Shown here: piece by piece, positions 34,761-43,700 of the stretch
Layout of the letters: the number at the start of each line of letters is the position of its first letter
How positions within the stretch are numbered: the first letter of the stretch is position 1
Assembly (NCBI GenBank): GCA_024695815.1
Contig: JAILHK010000028.1
Location: 28,612 to 92,611 of the forward strand
DNA length: 64,000 nucleotides
Reading direction: 5' to 3'
Source: Prevotella sp.
GTDB lineage: Bacteria; Bacteroidota; Bacteroidia; Bacteroidales; Bacteroidaceae
Made by a program: the position numbers and the translations under genes
The notes under the pieces: model-generated
Told to the model about the DNA's origin: nothing
Seen by the model: only the letters and a program-made list of their open reading frames with translations
The model's database searches: none

Positions 34761-34832
34761 GGTCCCTTCGTCTATCGGTTAGGACGAGAGATTTTCATTC
34801 TCTAAAGAGGAGTTCGACTCTCCTAGGGACTA
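34761..34832 (+). tRNA. tRNA-Glu (anticodon TTC)
   Basis: 72 bases. Acceptor GGTCCCT with AGGGACT (one G-T pair at the end), D arm from GTC.. to ..GAC, anticodon arm GAGAGAT-TTTCATT-CTCT region with anticodon TTC, T arm AGGAG-TTCGACT-CTCCT. The discriminator is A; CCA is not encoded (CTA follows). Confidence 0.95.
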
Positions 34833-34841
34833 CTAAGAAAA

Positions 34842-35020
34842 AGGTTAAATCCGTCATCTGCACAGTGATGTGCTACTGGTGAAAACTAGGAAGGGGTGGC
34901 GGAGGATTTTTTTTAGTTAAGGGGTCGGTCTGTAACACACCGTTATGAGCTAAGCACCGTCAACTAATCAAATCCGCCCAGGGCTGCTTTGTCGGCGTAA
35001 GACCCATAAGCTTTAATAAC
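34842..35020 (+). ncRNA. Structured RNA between tRNA-Glu and rpsT (candidate S20 leader or attenuator)
   Basis: Two neighbouring hairpins with GNRA loops: GCACA-GTGA-TGTGC (34860-34873) and CTGGT-GAAA-ACTAG (34876-34889). They are enclosed by AAATCC + GTCA (34847-34855) pairing with TGGC + GGATTT (34897-34909), directly followed by a T-tract to 34914, i.e. a terminator-like three-way junction. Downstream, AACTAA + AAATCC + GCC (34962-34978) can pair with GGC + GGATTT + TTAGTT (34898-34918), which would break the first fold. A GGGTC/GACCC pair (34922-34926 with 35000-35004) may close the second half. Role in rpsT control is inference; it matches no riboswitch class I can recall. Confidence 0.5.
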
Positions 35021-35041
35021 AATTAAATTTAAATTAAAAAA

Positions 35042-35293
35042 ATGGCAAACCACAAATCATCGGTGAAGAGAATTCGCCAGGACAAGAAAAAGGCACTGCA
35101 CAACAAGTACTATGCCAAGACCATGCGTAACGCAGTTCGCAAGCTGCGCGCTATGACTAACAAGGATGAGGCTGTTGCTCTCTTCCCTAAAGTTCAGAAG
35201 ATGCTGGATAAGCTGGCAAAGACTCACGTTATCCACAAGAACAAGGCTTCTAACCTGAAGTCAAGCCTCGCTCTTCACGTGAATAAGCTCTAA
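35042..35293 (+). CDS. rpsT: 30S ribosomal protein bS20
   Basis: 83 aa, highly basic: [21 protein letters not shown] at the start (first 20 residues quoted only in part), a helical bundle protein that binds 16S rRNA. Family features: the N-terminal ANHKSSVKR and the central KAMT-like [10 protein letters not shown]. Downstream of tRNA-Glu with a 209-base structured interval; in E. coli S20 represses its own translation, so a regulated leader here would make sense. Followed by a strong terminator. Confidence 0.96.
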   Translation: MANHKSSVKRIRQDKKKALHNKYYAKTMRNAVRKLRAMTNKDEAVALFPKVQKMLDKLAKTHVIHKNKASNLKSSLALHVNKL

Positions 35294-35322
35294 TAAAGAC
35301 TATACATAGAGTTATCGATACA

Positions 35323-35360
35323 GTCCGCATAGACATTTTTGTTTATGCGGATTTTTTTTA
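35323..35360 (+). terminator. Intrinsic terminator after rpsT
   Basis: TCCGCATAGACA pairs with TGTTTATGCGGA over a T-rich loop, followed by eight T. Confidence 0.9.
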
Positions 35361-35414
35361 TTTCCGGAGTCTAAAATATTATATATTTTATTCGCTTAAG
35401 TCACTTTTTTTATG

Positions 35415-35422
35415 TAATTTTG
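35415..35422 (+). promoter_or_regulatory. -7 box (TAATTTTG) of gyrB
   Basis: Perfect TAnnTTTG; TTCG (one off TTTG) lies 20 bp upstream. Leader to the ATG at 35447 about 20 bases. Confidence 0.65.
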
Positions 35423-35446
35423 CACCCTATAAAGCTTTTTTGAAAT

Positions 35447-37423
35447 ATGTCAGAAGAATTACAGCAAGAACAGCAAAATTATTCCGCAAGTAATATTCAA
35501 GTGCTTGAGGGATTGGAGGCCGTGCGCAAGCGTCCCGCTATGTATATCGGCGATATCAGCGAGAAAGGACTTCACCACCTGGTGAACGAGACTGTCGATA
35601 ACTCTATCGACGAGGCTATGGCTGGTTATTGTACTCATATCGAAGTAACTATTAACGAAGATAACTCTATCACCGTCCAGGATAATGGACGTGGTATCCC
35701 TGTTGACGAACACGAGAAGATGCACAAGTCAGCCCTCGAAGTGGTGATGACCGTGCTTCACGCTGGTGGTAAGTTTGATAAAGGCTCTTACAAGGTGTCT
35801 GGTGGTTTGCACGGTGTTGGTGTGAGCTGCGTCAACGCCCTTTCTACCCATATGAAGTCGCAGGTATTCCGCAATGGTCATATCTACCAGCAGGAGTACG
35901 AGAAGGGAAAGCCCCTTTACGATGTGAAGATTGTTGGTGACACCGATAAGACCGGTACCCGCCAGCAGTTCTGGCCCGACGGTTCTATCTTCACCACGAC
36001 AGAATACAAATATGACATCATTGCTAAGCGTATGCGCGAGCTGGCTTATCTGAATGCCGGCATCACCATCACGCTGGCCGACCTGCGTCCCGACGAAGAG
36101 GGTAAGCTGCGCGAGCCAGAGGTGTTCCATGCCAAGGAAGGCTTGAAGGAGTTTGTTCGCTACGTCGATCGTCACCGCACCTCAATCATCGGCGATCCTA
36201 TCTGCTTGAAGACAGAGAAGGATGGTGTGCCCATCGAGGTGGCTTTGCTTTACAACAGCGACTATTCTGAGAATATCCACTCATACGTTAACAATATCAA
36301 CACCATCGAGGGTGGTACCCACCTGACTGGTTTCCGTATTGCGTTGGCCCGTGCGCTGAAGAAGTACGCCGACGATGACGATCAGTTGCGCAAGCAGATT
36401 GAGAAGGCTAAGATTGAAGTTGCACAAGACGACTTCCGCGAGGGTCTCACCGCCATTGTCTCTGTGAAGGTTGCCGAGCCTCAGTTCGAAGGACAGACCA
36501 AGACCAAGCTTGGTAATAGCGAGGTGAACGGTGCTGTTCAGAAGGCCGTGGGCGAAGCTATGAACAATTACCTTGAGGAGCATCCAAAGGAGGCACATAC
36601 CATCTGTGAGAAGGTGATTCTGGCTGCCACAGCACGTATCGCCGCCCGTAAGGCCCGCGAGAGCGTACAGCGCAAGAATCCTATGAGTGGTGGTGGTCTG
36701 CCTGGTAAGTTGGCAGACTGCTCAAACAAGGATCCTAAGACCTGCGAGATCTTCCTCGTCGAGGGTGACTCGGCCGGTGGTTCTGCCAAGCAGGGTCGCG
36801 ACCGTCACTTTCAGGCCATCCTGCCTCTGCGCGGTAAGATTCTGAATGTGGAGAAGGTGCAGTGGCACCGCGTGTTCGAGGCCGAGTCTGTGATGAACAT
36901 CATCCAGAGCATTGGTGTTCGTTTTGGTGTTGATGGCGAGGATTCGAAGGATGCCAATATCGATAAGCTGCGCTACGATAAGATTATCATCATGACCGAT
37001 GCCGATGTCGATGGTTATCACATCGACACACTGATTATGACGCTCTTCTATCGTTTCATGCCTCAGGTTATTCAGGGCGGTCACCTTTACATTGCCACGC
37101 CTCCCCTCTACAAGTGCACTTACAAGAAGTTCTCTGAGTATTGCTACACCGAGCAGCAGCGTCAGGCCTTCATTGATAAGTATGTGGCTGGCGATGAGAA
37201 CAGCTCAGCCCTGCACACCCAGCGCTACAAAGGTCTTGGTGAGATGAACCCCGAGCAGTTGTGGGAGACCACCATGAACCCCGAGAACCGTTTGCTGAAG
37301 CAGGTAACTATCGAGAATGCTGCCGAGGCCGATGAGATCTTCTCTATGTTGATGGGTGATGATGTAGAGCCTCGCCGTGAGTTCATCGAGAAGAATGCAA
37401 CTTACGCAAATATCGATGCATAA
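35447..37423 (+). CDS. gyrB: DNA gyrase subunit B
   Basis: ATPase subunit of gyrase, 658 aa. GHKL ATPase: VRKRPAMYIGD (about 27-37), NETVDNSIDEA with the Mg-binding Asn, DNGRGIP, and the P-loop-like GGLHGVGVS (about 120-128). Transducer domain, then the TOPRIM motifs EIFLVEGDSAGGSAKQGRDR (split, near 430-449) and MTDADVDGYHI. Length equals the short GyrB type (no 165-residue insertion as in E. coli). ParE is the alternative, but the AILPLRGKILNVEK context and length fit GyrB. Confidence 0.95.
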   Translation: MSEELQQEQQNYSASNIQVLEGLEAVRKRPAMYIGDISEKGLHHLVNETVDNSIDEAMAGYCTHIEVTINEDNSITVQDNGRGIPVDEHEKMHKSALEVVMTVLHAGGKFDKGSYKVSGGLHGVGVSCVNALSTHMKSQVFRNGHIYQQEYEKGKPLYDVKIVGDTDKTGTRQQFWPDGSIFTTTEYKYDIIAKRMRELAYLNAGITITLADLRPDEEGKLREPEVFHAKEGLKEFVRYVDRHRTSIIGDPICLKTEKDGVPIEVALLYNSDYSENIHSYVNNINTIEGGTHLTGFRIALARALKKYADDDDQLRKQIEKAKIEVAQDDFREGLTAIVSVKVAEPQFEGQTKTKLGNSEVNGAVQKAVGEAMNNYLEEHPKEAHTICEKVILAATARIAARKARESVQRKNPMSGGGLPGKLADCSNKDPKTCEIFLVEGDSAGGSAKQGRDRHFQAILPLRGKILNVEKVQWHRVFEAESVMNIIQSIGVRFGVDGEDSKDANIDKLRYDKIIIMTDADVDGYHIDTLIMTLFYRFMPQVIQGGHLYIATPPLYKCTYKKFSEYCYTEQQRQAFIDKYVAGDENSSALHTQRYKGLGEMNPEQLWETTMNPENRLLKQVTIENAAEADEIFSMLMGDDVEPRREFIEKNATYANIDA

Positions 37424-37444
37424 TTAGAAAAAGCTATTATAAGG

Positions 37445-37483
37445 AAAAGGACCGGTTCACTTTCTGAGCCAGTCCTTTTTTTT
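37445..37483 (+). terminator. Intrinsic terminator after gyrB
   Basis: AAAAGGAC-GG-TTCA stem with TGA-CC-GTCCTTTT and T-tract; also faces the convergent buk 3' end. Confidence 0.8.
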
Positions 37484-37519
37484 GTGTCTTCGTCATTCTA
37501 TTGGCGTGACGAACGCGTG

Positions 37520-38587
37520 CTACTCATAAATCTTCACTTCGCGCTTGCCTTGCAGCACGGCGTAGGCATTTTGTGCCAATGCCTCCAGTTCGTCTTCGCC
37601 GGGGAAACAATATACGGGAGCCAGGAACTCGATGCGTTTGCGTATGCCGTTGATTACGTATTCCGACCGCGCCATACCTCCCGTCAGCAAGATAGCGTCA
37701 ATCTTGCCGTACAGCACAGCGCTCAGTCCTGCTATGTTTTTCGTGATATGGTATATCATCGCATTCAGAATCAGCTCCGCATGTTTATCGCCGTTGGCTA
37801 TACGCTCTTGAATCTCCACCACGTTGTTTGTGCCCAGGTGAGCATTTAGTCCCGCCTTTCCTGCAATACGTTTCAGCAACTGCTTCTCGGTGTATTTCCC
37901 ACTGAAGCAAAGGCGAATCAGGTCGGCAGCAGGCAAACTGCCCGCACGTTCAGGCGAGAAAGGACCTTCGCCGTCCAGCGCATTGTTGCAGTCCACGGCC
38001 CGACCGTGGTCGTGTGCTGCCACCGAGATACCGCCGCCCAGGTGGCAGATAATCAGATTCAGGTCCTCGTAGCGTTTACCTATCTCGTTGGCAAAGCGGC
38101 GTGCGATGGCCCGCTGGTTCAGCGCATGCCAGATGCAGATGCGGTTCATCAGTGGCGAGCCGCTGATGCGAGCATAGTCGTTCAGTTCGTCCACCACGCC
38201 AGGGTCAGCAATAAACGAGCGGCAGCCCGGTATCTCTTTGGCTATGTCGTATGCAATCAGGCAGCCCAGGTTGCAGGCATGGTTGTGCATGGCGATGCCG
38301 TTGTGCGTGTCGTCCAGCATCCGTTGGTTAATCTCATAGACACCGCCAGCAATAGGTTTCACCAGTCCGCCGCGACCTATCACCGCATCAAACTTCAGTG
38401 GCACGTTGATATGTTTCAGCTCGTCCAGAATCAGTTGTTTCCGGTAGTCCATCTGTTCGATGACGTCGTCAAAGCCCGCCAAGTCCTCGTTAGAGTGTTG
38501 GATGCTGCGCAGCACCATAGGCTTCTCATTTTCAAAAACGGCCATCTTGGTTGATGTTGACCCTGGGTTTATTGCTAATATCAGCAT
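37520..38587 (-). CDS. buk: Butyrate kinase
   Basis: Interconverts butyryl (or branched-chain acyl) phosphate and the free acid with ATP formation. 355 aa, acetokinase fold: LILAINPGSTSTKMAVF at the start, the catalytic block ICHLGGGISVAAHDHGRAVDCNNALDGEGPFSPERAG around residues 180-215 (quoted in part), and ILLTGGMARSEYV near 298. Butyrate rather than acetate kinase is indicated by length and by the adjacent ptb. In Bacteroidetes the pair may serve isobutyrate/isovalerate rather than bulk butyrate formation. Convergent with gyrB. Confidence 0.92.
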   Translation of the reverse strand: MLILAINPGSTSTKMAVFENEKPMVLRSIQHSNEDLAGFDDVIEQMDYRKQLILDELKHINVPLKFDAVIGRGGLVKPIAGGVYEINQRMLDDTHNGIAMHNHACNLGCLIAYDIAKEIPGCRSFIADPGVVDELNDYARISGSPLMNRICIWHALNQRAIARRFANEIGKRYEDLNLIICHLGGGISVAAHDHGRAVDCNNALDGEGPFSPERAGSLPAADLIRLCFSGKYTEKQLLKRIAGKAGLNAHLGTNNVVEIQERIANGDKHAELILNAMIYHITKNIAGLSAVLYGKIDAILLTGGMARSEYVINGIRKRIEFLAPVYCFPGEDELEALAQNAYAVLQGKREVKIYE

Positions 38588-38686
38588 AGTTCTATTTTGT
38601 TTCTCAGTTTATTCTCTACATATATTCTTTCCTACTCCCTCTGTGCTTTTGGAGAACCGCTCATCAAGTTCTCCACCCAGTATTCG

Positions 38687-39583
38687 CTATATGGCAGCAA
38701 ATGCCAGCGAGTAGTATTTCGAAGTGCCGTTGTCGCCTCGCGATGGCAGTACCACGGGTACGATAGGTCCGCGCAGGATGCCTGCTGTGGTAGCATCGCT
38801 AAACAACGTGATGGTCTTGTAAAACACGTTGCCCGCCTGTATGTCGGGGAATATCAGCGCGTCAGCCTGTCCGTCCAGTGGCGATTCGATGCCCTTCTTA
38901 TGCAAGGCGGCCGGCGATAATGAAGTCTTTAGATCCAGTGGTCCGTCGATGACGCATGCCCCGAACGCCCCTTCGTTTGCCTTTGCTATTAGCTCCTTGT
39001 ATTCTACGGTGAATGGAAAAGTCCTTTCGTTCACCTTTTCCGAGCAGTTGATCAGAGCTACCTGAGGCGTTTCGATGCCCATGCGTCGGCACGTGTCCAG
39101 TACGTAGCACAGTTGTGCCTCCCGTTGTTCCCTGTTGGGGTAGGGTATCACAGCCGCATCCGTAAAGTATATCAGTCGTTTGAATCCCGGCACCTGTGCA
39201 CAGGTGATGTGCGTCAGCACCTGACCTTTTGGCAGGATGCCGTTCTCTTTGTTCAGCACTGCGTGCAGCAACGTGTCCGTATTCAGGAACCCTTTCATCA
39301 GCACGTCGGCCTGTCCTTCTCTCACCAGTTCCACCGCCTTCAGCGCCGCCTCCTCGGCAGTGGCTGCCTCCACCAGTTTTGCATGTTCACCGTACGATTC
39401 CACCAGTTTTGCCACACCGTCGTGGCATCCCACTAGCAGCGCCTCAATAAATCCCTCGTCCACGGCTCTCATGACAGCTGTCAGCGTAGATACGTCGTTA
39501 GGACAAACCACTGCCACCTTTTTTCTCTGGTGGCGTTCTACAAGATGTTCTACCAGTTCGTCAAAACTGTTAATGGTCTTCAT
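38687..39583 (-). CDS. ptb: Phosphate butyryltransferase
   Basis: Exchanges CoA for phosphate on butyryl-CoA, feeding buk. 298 aa, Pta/Ptb fold: KVAVVCPNDVSTLTAV near the start, ADVLMKGFLNTDTLLHAVL, and DALIFPDIQAGNVFYKTI and GPIVPVVLPSRGD at the end. Its stop is 99 bases upstream of buk; nothing else is seen in that gap. The order ptb-buk is the classical one. Confidence 0.92.
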   Translation of the reverse strand: MKTINSFDELVEHLVERHQRKKVAVVCPNDVSTLTAVMRAVDEGFIEALLVGCHDGVAKLVESYGEHAKLVEAATAEEAALKAVELVREGQADVLMKGFLNTDTLLHAVLNKENGILPKGQVLTHITCAQVPGFKRLIYFTDAAVIPYPNREQREAQLCYVLDTCRRMGIETPQVALINCSEKVNERTFPFTVEYKELIAKANEGAFGACVIDGPLDLKTSLSPAALHKKGIESPLDGQADALIFPDIQAGNVFYKTITLFSDATTAGILRGPIVPVVLPSRGDNGTSKYYSLAFAAI

Positions 39584-39637
39584 ATTATTATCAATAAGGT
39601 TGGGCTATCATATAGCTCTTAGTAAGTTTTTCTGTGG

Positions 39638-39645
39638 CAAATATA
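39638..39645 (-). promoter_or_regulatory. -7 box (TATATTTG) of ptb-buk
   Basis: Perfect TAnnTTTG on the minus strand, leader about 50 bases. Confidence 0.6.
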
Positions 39646-39715
39646 CGAAAAAAATAATTACGATTGCACATTATTGCGGAAAAAGTGCAATATCGGCCAT
39701 TGTTTCCTGTTAAAA

Positions 39716-39747
39716 TTTGGTGGTCTCATTATTTTGCAGTACTTTTG
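39716..39747 (+). promoter_or_regulatory. Promoter (TTTG - 20 bp - TACTTTTG) of the acyl-CoA synthetase gene
   Basis: TTTG 39716-39719 and TACTTTTG 39740-39747; leader about 25 bases. Confidence 0.75.
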
Positions 39748-39776
39748 CACTATAGAAATTATACTTATTAGGGATT

Positions 39777-41585
39777 ATGCAGATTTGTAGTCATTTGTCT
39801 GTTCTGGTGCACGATGTGGCAGCTAAGTACGGCGACCGCGAGGCACTGATTTACAAAAACTTTGGTGGAAAAACTTGGAAGTCGTGTTCCTGGAATCAGT
39901 TCTCTGGTGTTGTGAAACAAGTGTCGAATGCCATGCTCAGCCTTGGTGTTGGCGTACAAGAGAACATTGGTGTTTTCTCACAGAACTCCGTCCAGTATCT
40001 TTTCACCGACTTTGGTGCCTGGGGCATTCGTGCTGTCACCATCCCCTTCTATGCCACCAGTTCTGAGCAGCAAATCCAGTTCATGATCAACGATGCCAAG
40101 ATTCGTTACATCTTCGTTGGCGAGAAAGAGCAGTACGAGAAGACCCGTCGTGTTTTCGGTACCTGTAAGACCCTCGAGCGCATCATCGTTTTCGACCCCT
40201 CTGTAGAACTGCCCGAGAACGATACCACCGTGATGTCGTTTGCCGACTTCCTGCGTCTGGGCGAGGATCTGCCCCATCAGGATGCTGTCCAGCAGTTGCA
40301 GCGTGAGGCCACCATGGACGATATTGCAAACATCCTTTATACCAGTGGTACCACCGGCAATTCCAAGGGTGTCATTCTGACGATGGGTCAGTATCATGCC
40401 GCCATGCTTGCTAACCATAAGTGTGTGCCTGTGACCGATGCTGACCGTGTGCTCAACTTCCTTCCCTTCACCCATATCTTTGAGAAAGGATGGAAGATAC
40501 TCTGTATCACCGTTGGTGCCCGCCTGATTGTCAACACCTATCCCCAGGAAGTGCAGAAGTCTATGCGTGAGACCCATCCCACCTGTATGTCGAGTGTGCC
40601 CCGTTTCTGGGAGAAAGTTTACCAGGGTGTTCAGGAGAAGATTGAGAGCAGTGGTGCCGTTCAGCGCACCCTCTTCAAACATGCTCTTGCCATTGGTAAG
40701 AAGCATAATATCACCTATCTTGCAGCTGGCAAGCAGCCCCCCTTGGCGCTTCGCCTTGAATATGAGATGCTCAACAAGACCGTCTTCTCGCTTGTCCGTA
40801 AGGAGCTGGGTCTCGAGAATGCCCATTTCTTCCCCACAGCTGGTGCTGCCGTGTCGGCTCATGTCGAAGAATTTGTCCATTCCATCGGTCTTAACATGGT
40901 GGTTGGCTACGGTCTCACCGAGAGTCTTGCCACTGTGTCGTGCGATCATCTTGGCAAGCCCTTCCATGTCGGTTCGGTAGGTCATCCCATCGATGGCATT
41001 GACATCAAGATAAGCAGCGAGGGCGAGATTCTGCTGAAGGGTCCCACCATTACCCGTGGCTATTACAACCGCGACGACATCACCCGCGAGTCGTTCACGG
41101 AAGATGGTTACTTCCGCACTGGCGACTCCGGTTATATTCAGGATGGCGAGCTATTCCTGAAAGACCGTATCAAGGATCTCTTCAAGACCTCTAACGGCAA
41201 GTATATCGCTCCACAGATGATCGAGTCAAAGCTACTTGTTGATAAGTATATCGACCAGATTGCTATCATTGCCGACCAGCGCAAGTTCGTCTCAGCTCTT
41301 ATTATCCCCGAGTACAAGTTGCTCGAAGATTATGCCCGTGCGCACAACATCACCTTTGCCGATCGTGAAGACCTCTGTCGTAACAAGCAAATCTACCAGA
41401 TGATGATGGAGCGCATCGACACCTTGCAGCAGCAGCTGGCTCACTACGAGCAGGTGAAGCGATTCACCCTTCTGCCTCACGGTTTCTCGATGGAGCGTGG
41501 CGAGCTGACCAACACCTTAAAGATCAAGCGTCGCGTGCTCAACGAGAACTATAAGAGAGAGATCGACGCCATGTATGCAGAGTAG
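39777..41585 (+). CDS. Long-chain acyl-CoA synthetase (AMP-forming)
   Basis: Activates fatty acids to acyl-CoA through an acyl-adenylate. 602 aa, ANL superfamily: phosphate loop ILYTSGTTGNSKGVIL (about 183-198), GYGLTESLATVSCD (about 380-393), YFRTGDSGYIQDGELFLKDR with the hinge Asp (about 443-462) and the C-terminal catalytic Lys region TNTLKIKRR. FAA1/FadD-like length. Divergent from ptb-buk, so acyl-CoA metabolism is clustered here. The AraC-type regulator gene starts 8 bases after its stop and may be co-transcribed. Confidence 0.93.
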   Translation: MQICSHLSVLVHDVAAKYGDREALIYKNFGGKTWKSCSWNQFSGVVKQVSNAMLSLGVGVQENIGVFSQNSVQYLFTDFGAWGIRAVTIPFYATSSEQQIQFMINDAKIRYIFVGEKEQYEKTRRVFGTCKTLERIIVFDPSVELPENDTTVMSFADFLRLGEDLPHQDAVQQLQREATMDDIANILYTSGTTGNSKGVILTMGQYHAAMLANHKCVPVTDADRVLNFLPFTHIFEKGWKILCITVGARLIVNTYPQEVQKSMRETHPTCMSSVPRFWEKVYQGVQEKIESSGAVQRTLFKHALAIGKKHNITYLAAGKQPPLALRLEYEMLNKTVFSLVRKELGLENAHFFPTAGAAVSAHVEEFVHSIGLNMVVGYGLTESLATVSCDHLGKPFHVGSVGHPIDGIDIKISSEGEILLKGPTITRGYYNRDDITRESFTEDGYFRTGDSGYIQDGELFLKDRIKDLFKTSNGKYIAPQMIESKLLVDKYIDQIAIIADQRKFVSALIIPEYKLLEDYARAHNITFADREDLCRNKQIYQMMMERIDTLQQQLAHYEQVKRFTLLPHGFSMERGELTNTLKIKRRVLNENYKREIDAMYAE

Positions 41586-41593
41586 TTACAACG

Positions 41594-43555
41594 ATGGTCG
41601 CCCGTTCGTCCTGTTCCCGTCTTCTAGTCCTTCTGCTATCTGCAGTACTGTCGTTGTCTGCCAGTAGTCAGGAGCAGCACTTCTACACGTTGAATCGGCA
41701 GAACGGCCTCAGTGACAACTGTGTCCTGCAGCTCTTTCAGCTCAATGATGGCCGCATGGTGACCGTCACCTCTCGTACCATAGATATCTACGATGGTCAG
41801 CGCTTCAGCTCACTCACCATCGATACAGCACAATGGGTAGCCCTTCCTGCTTATCAGGGGGCTACCCATCTTTTTGCCGATGCACACGACTGTCTCTGGA
41901 TGAAGCAGCACCAGCGTCTTTATTGTTTTCATCTGCCCACCATGCGCCAGGTCACCCCCGACGAATGGCACCATGACGACGACTTCTTTATTGACGATAG
42001 CGGCGATACCTGGTTGTTGAAGGGTCGAACCCTTCGAAATGCTGCTGGCACCCGTCGGCTTCAACTGCCCCAGCAGGCCGGTTTTTTGCAAGATGTCGTG
42101 GCCGTAGGCGACACCGTCTTTACCTTCTTCGACACCGGTCAGCTTGTTGCCTTCACAGGTCATGACCGTCAGCTTTTCCACTCTCAGGCCTATCCATCCA
42201 ATGTTGTTTCCCGTTATCAGTGGACCTCGCTTGTGGTTCAGGGCACGGGCACTTGCCTCTATCAGTTACGCACCGGCGCAGGCGGTTCCGTGCTGCTCGA
42301 GTTCGAGCGCAACCACCGACGGTGGCGCACCATCCTCACCAACGAGAAAGTCCTCCACACCCTCACGCTCACACCCTCCGGCATACTCTACCTCACCTCG
42401 CCTTCCGGCTATTGGCGCATCAATCCTCAAACAGCCGAGCAGACCTTCTTCAGTCAGCTCTGTCTGCCCGATGGAACCGTGCTTTCTACAGGCGTTAATA
42501 CCGTTTGCCTCGACCGTGAAGGCGGTCTTTGGTTGGGCACGTACGACAGTGGGATCCTTTACACCTCGCCCCTGTCTGGCTTGTTCGACACCAAGCCCAT
42601 CGACATCGAAGTCCATCCCATCCTGACCACCATCTATCTTCACGGTCAGCCTTTACTGCCCGGACACCGTTACGATGGCCGTGAGCTGCTCAGTGTGACG
42701 CCTCCCTATGTCGATGACCTTCATTTCTCCCACAGTCAGAACTCGCTCGCCTTTCAGTTCTCAACCATGAACTATGTGCGTCCGCGCAGCACCGTTTATC
42801 GCTATCGCTTCTCGGGCGATGAACAGGGCTGGCATACTATTTCTGCCGATTCCATCGGTCATTTTGTTGATGATAAAGGCGTGTTCTATCTGCCCCTGAT
42901 GAGTCTGTCGCCCGGTTCCTACACCTTAGAGGTGATGGCTTCTACCAATCCCGACCACTGGAACTTGCATGATGTCCGCACCATTCGTTTCACCATCGAC
43001 TACCCCTGGTGGCAGTCGCCTTTGGCATTTGTGCTCTATGTCGTGGTGTTGGTGCTGGTCGTTGTAGTCTCTTTTCTGTTCTATCGTCGTCGGATGGAGC
43101 GACAGAACCGCGAACAACTCCTGTTGCTGCGCATCCAAAACCTTGTGGAACAGGTCAACCACTACGAGCATGCTGCTGCTGTGGTGATGCTCAGTGAACC
43201 ATCTCCCGAGTCGGAAGCCTCTACCGAACCTGAACCCACACCACAAGAGAAAGAGTTTATGTCGCGTGCCACTGCCCTGGTCGAACAGCATATTGCAGAT
43301 CCTAACTATCATGTGGAGCAGTTGGCTGCTGACCTCTGTATGGAGCGCACCGGTCTCTATAAGAAACTCACGGCGCTGATTCAGCAGTCGCCAGTAGCAT
43401 TTATCCGTACCATTCGTTTGCGTCGTGCAGCCGCCTTGTTGAAGGAGGGCAACATGTCAGTCACCGAAATAGCCGAGTATTCCGGTTTTTCATCTCCCGG
43501 CTATTTCAGCAAGTGTTTCCAGAAAGAGTTTGGCTGCAAGCCATCGGAATATTGA
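41594..43555 (+). CDS. Membrane-spanning AraC-type regulator with propeller/triple-Y-like sensor
   Basis: 653 aa. Signal peptide about 1-25; an exported half with propeller-type repeats (FLYTLNRQNGLSD-like opening, REGGLWLGTYDSGI) and a Y_Y_Y-like Ig domain (about 380-455: SLAFQFSTMNYVRPRSTVYRYR in part); one membrane span at about 475-497 (LAFVLYVVVLVLVVVVSFLFY); a short charged linker; and a C-terminal AraC domain (about 555-653) ending GFSSPGYFSKCFQKEFGCKPSEY (quoted in part). Hybrid two-component systems of Bacteroidetes have this layout but with kinase and receiver domains between span and HTH; both are absent here. Likely senses an extracellular glycan and controls the GH31 gene downstream. 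Confidence 0.88.
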   Translation: MVARSSCSRLLVLLLSAVLSLSASSQEQHFYTLNRQNGLSDNCVLQLFQLNDGRMVTVTSRTIDIYDGQRFSSLTIDTAQWVALPAYQGATHLFADAHDCLWMKQHQRLYCFHLPTMRQVTPDEWHHDDDFFIDDSGDTWLLKGRTLRNAAGTRRLQLPQQAGFLQDVVAVGDTVFTFFDTGQLVAFTGHDRQLFHSQAYPSNVVSRYQWTSLVVQGTGTCLYQLRTGAGGSVLLEFERNHRRWRTILTNEKVLHTLTLTPSGILYLTSPSGYWRINPQTAEQTFFSQLCLPDGTVLSTGVNTVCLDREGGLWLGTYDSGILYTSPLSGLFDTKPIDIEVHPILTTIYLHGQPLLPGHRYDGRELLSVTPPYVDDLHFSHSQNSLAFQFSTMNYVRPRSTVYRYRFSGDEQGWHTISADSIGHFVDDKGVFYLPLMSLSPGSYTLEVMASTNPDHWNLHDVRTIRFTIDYPWWQSPLAFVLYVVVLVLVVVVSFLFYRRRMERQNREQLLLLRIQNLVEQVNHYEHAAAVVMLSEPSPESEASTEPEPTPQEKEFMSRATALVEQHIADPNYHVEQLAADLCMERTGLYKKLTALIQQSPVAFIRTIRLRRAAALLKEGNMSVTEIAEYSGFSSPGYFSKCFQKEFGCKPSEY

Positions 43556-43649
43556 TTCAGTCCCTGTCCTCGACGACTTTTCATTGGGATATCTTCATTT
43601 GTACCATTCAAATCAACATTTATTTGCCAGACATATCCTAGTTTAATAG

Positions 43650-43657
43650 TAATTTTG
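43650..43657 (+). promoter_or_regulatory. -7 box (TAATTTTG) of the GH31 gene
   Basis: Perfect TAnnTTTG; TTTG at 43623-43626 is slightly far (23 bp). Leader about 35 bases. Confidence 0.55.
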
Positions 43658-43700
43658 CAGCGGTTTCCAATTTTACGAATCAATAAAATAATAACCAGCT

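Noticed and set aside
34842..34920. Cobalamin or other known riboswitch
   Set aside because: GGTGAAAAC..GG has slight likeness to a cobalamin core, but the conserved flanking elements are missing and rpsT is not a B12-related gene.
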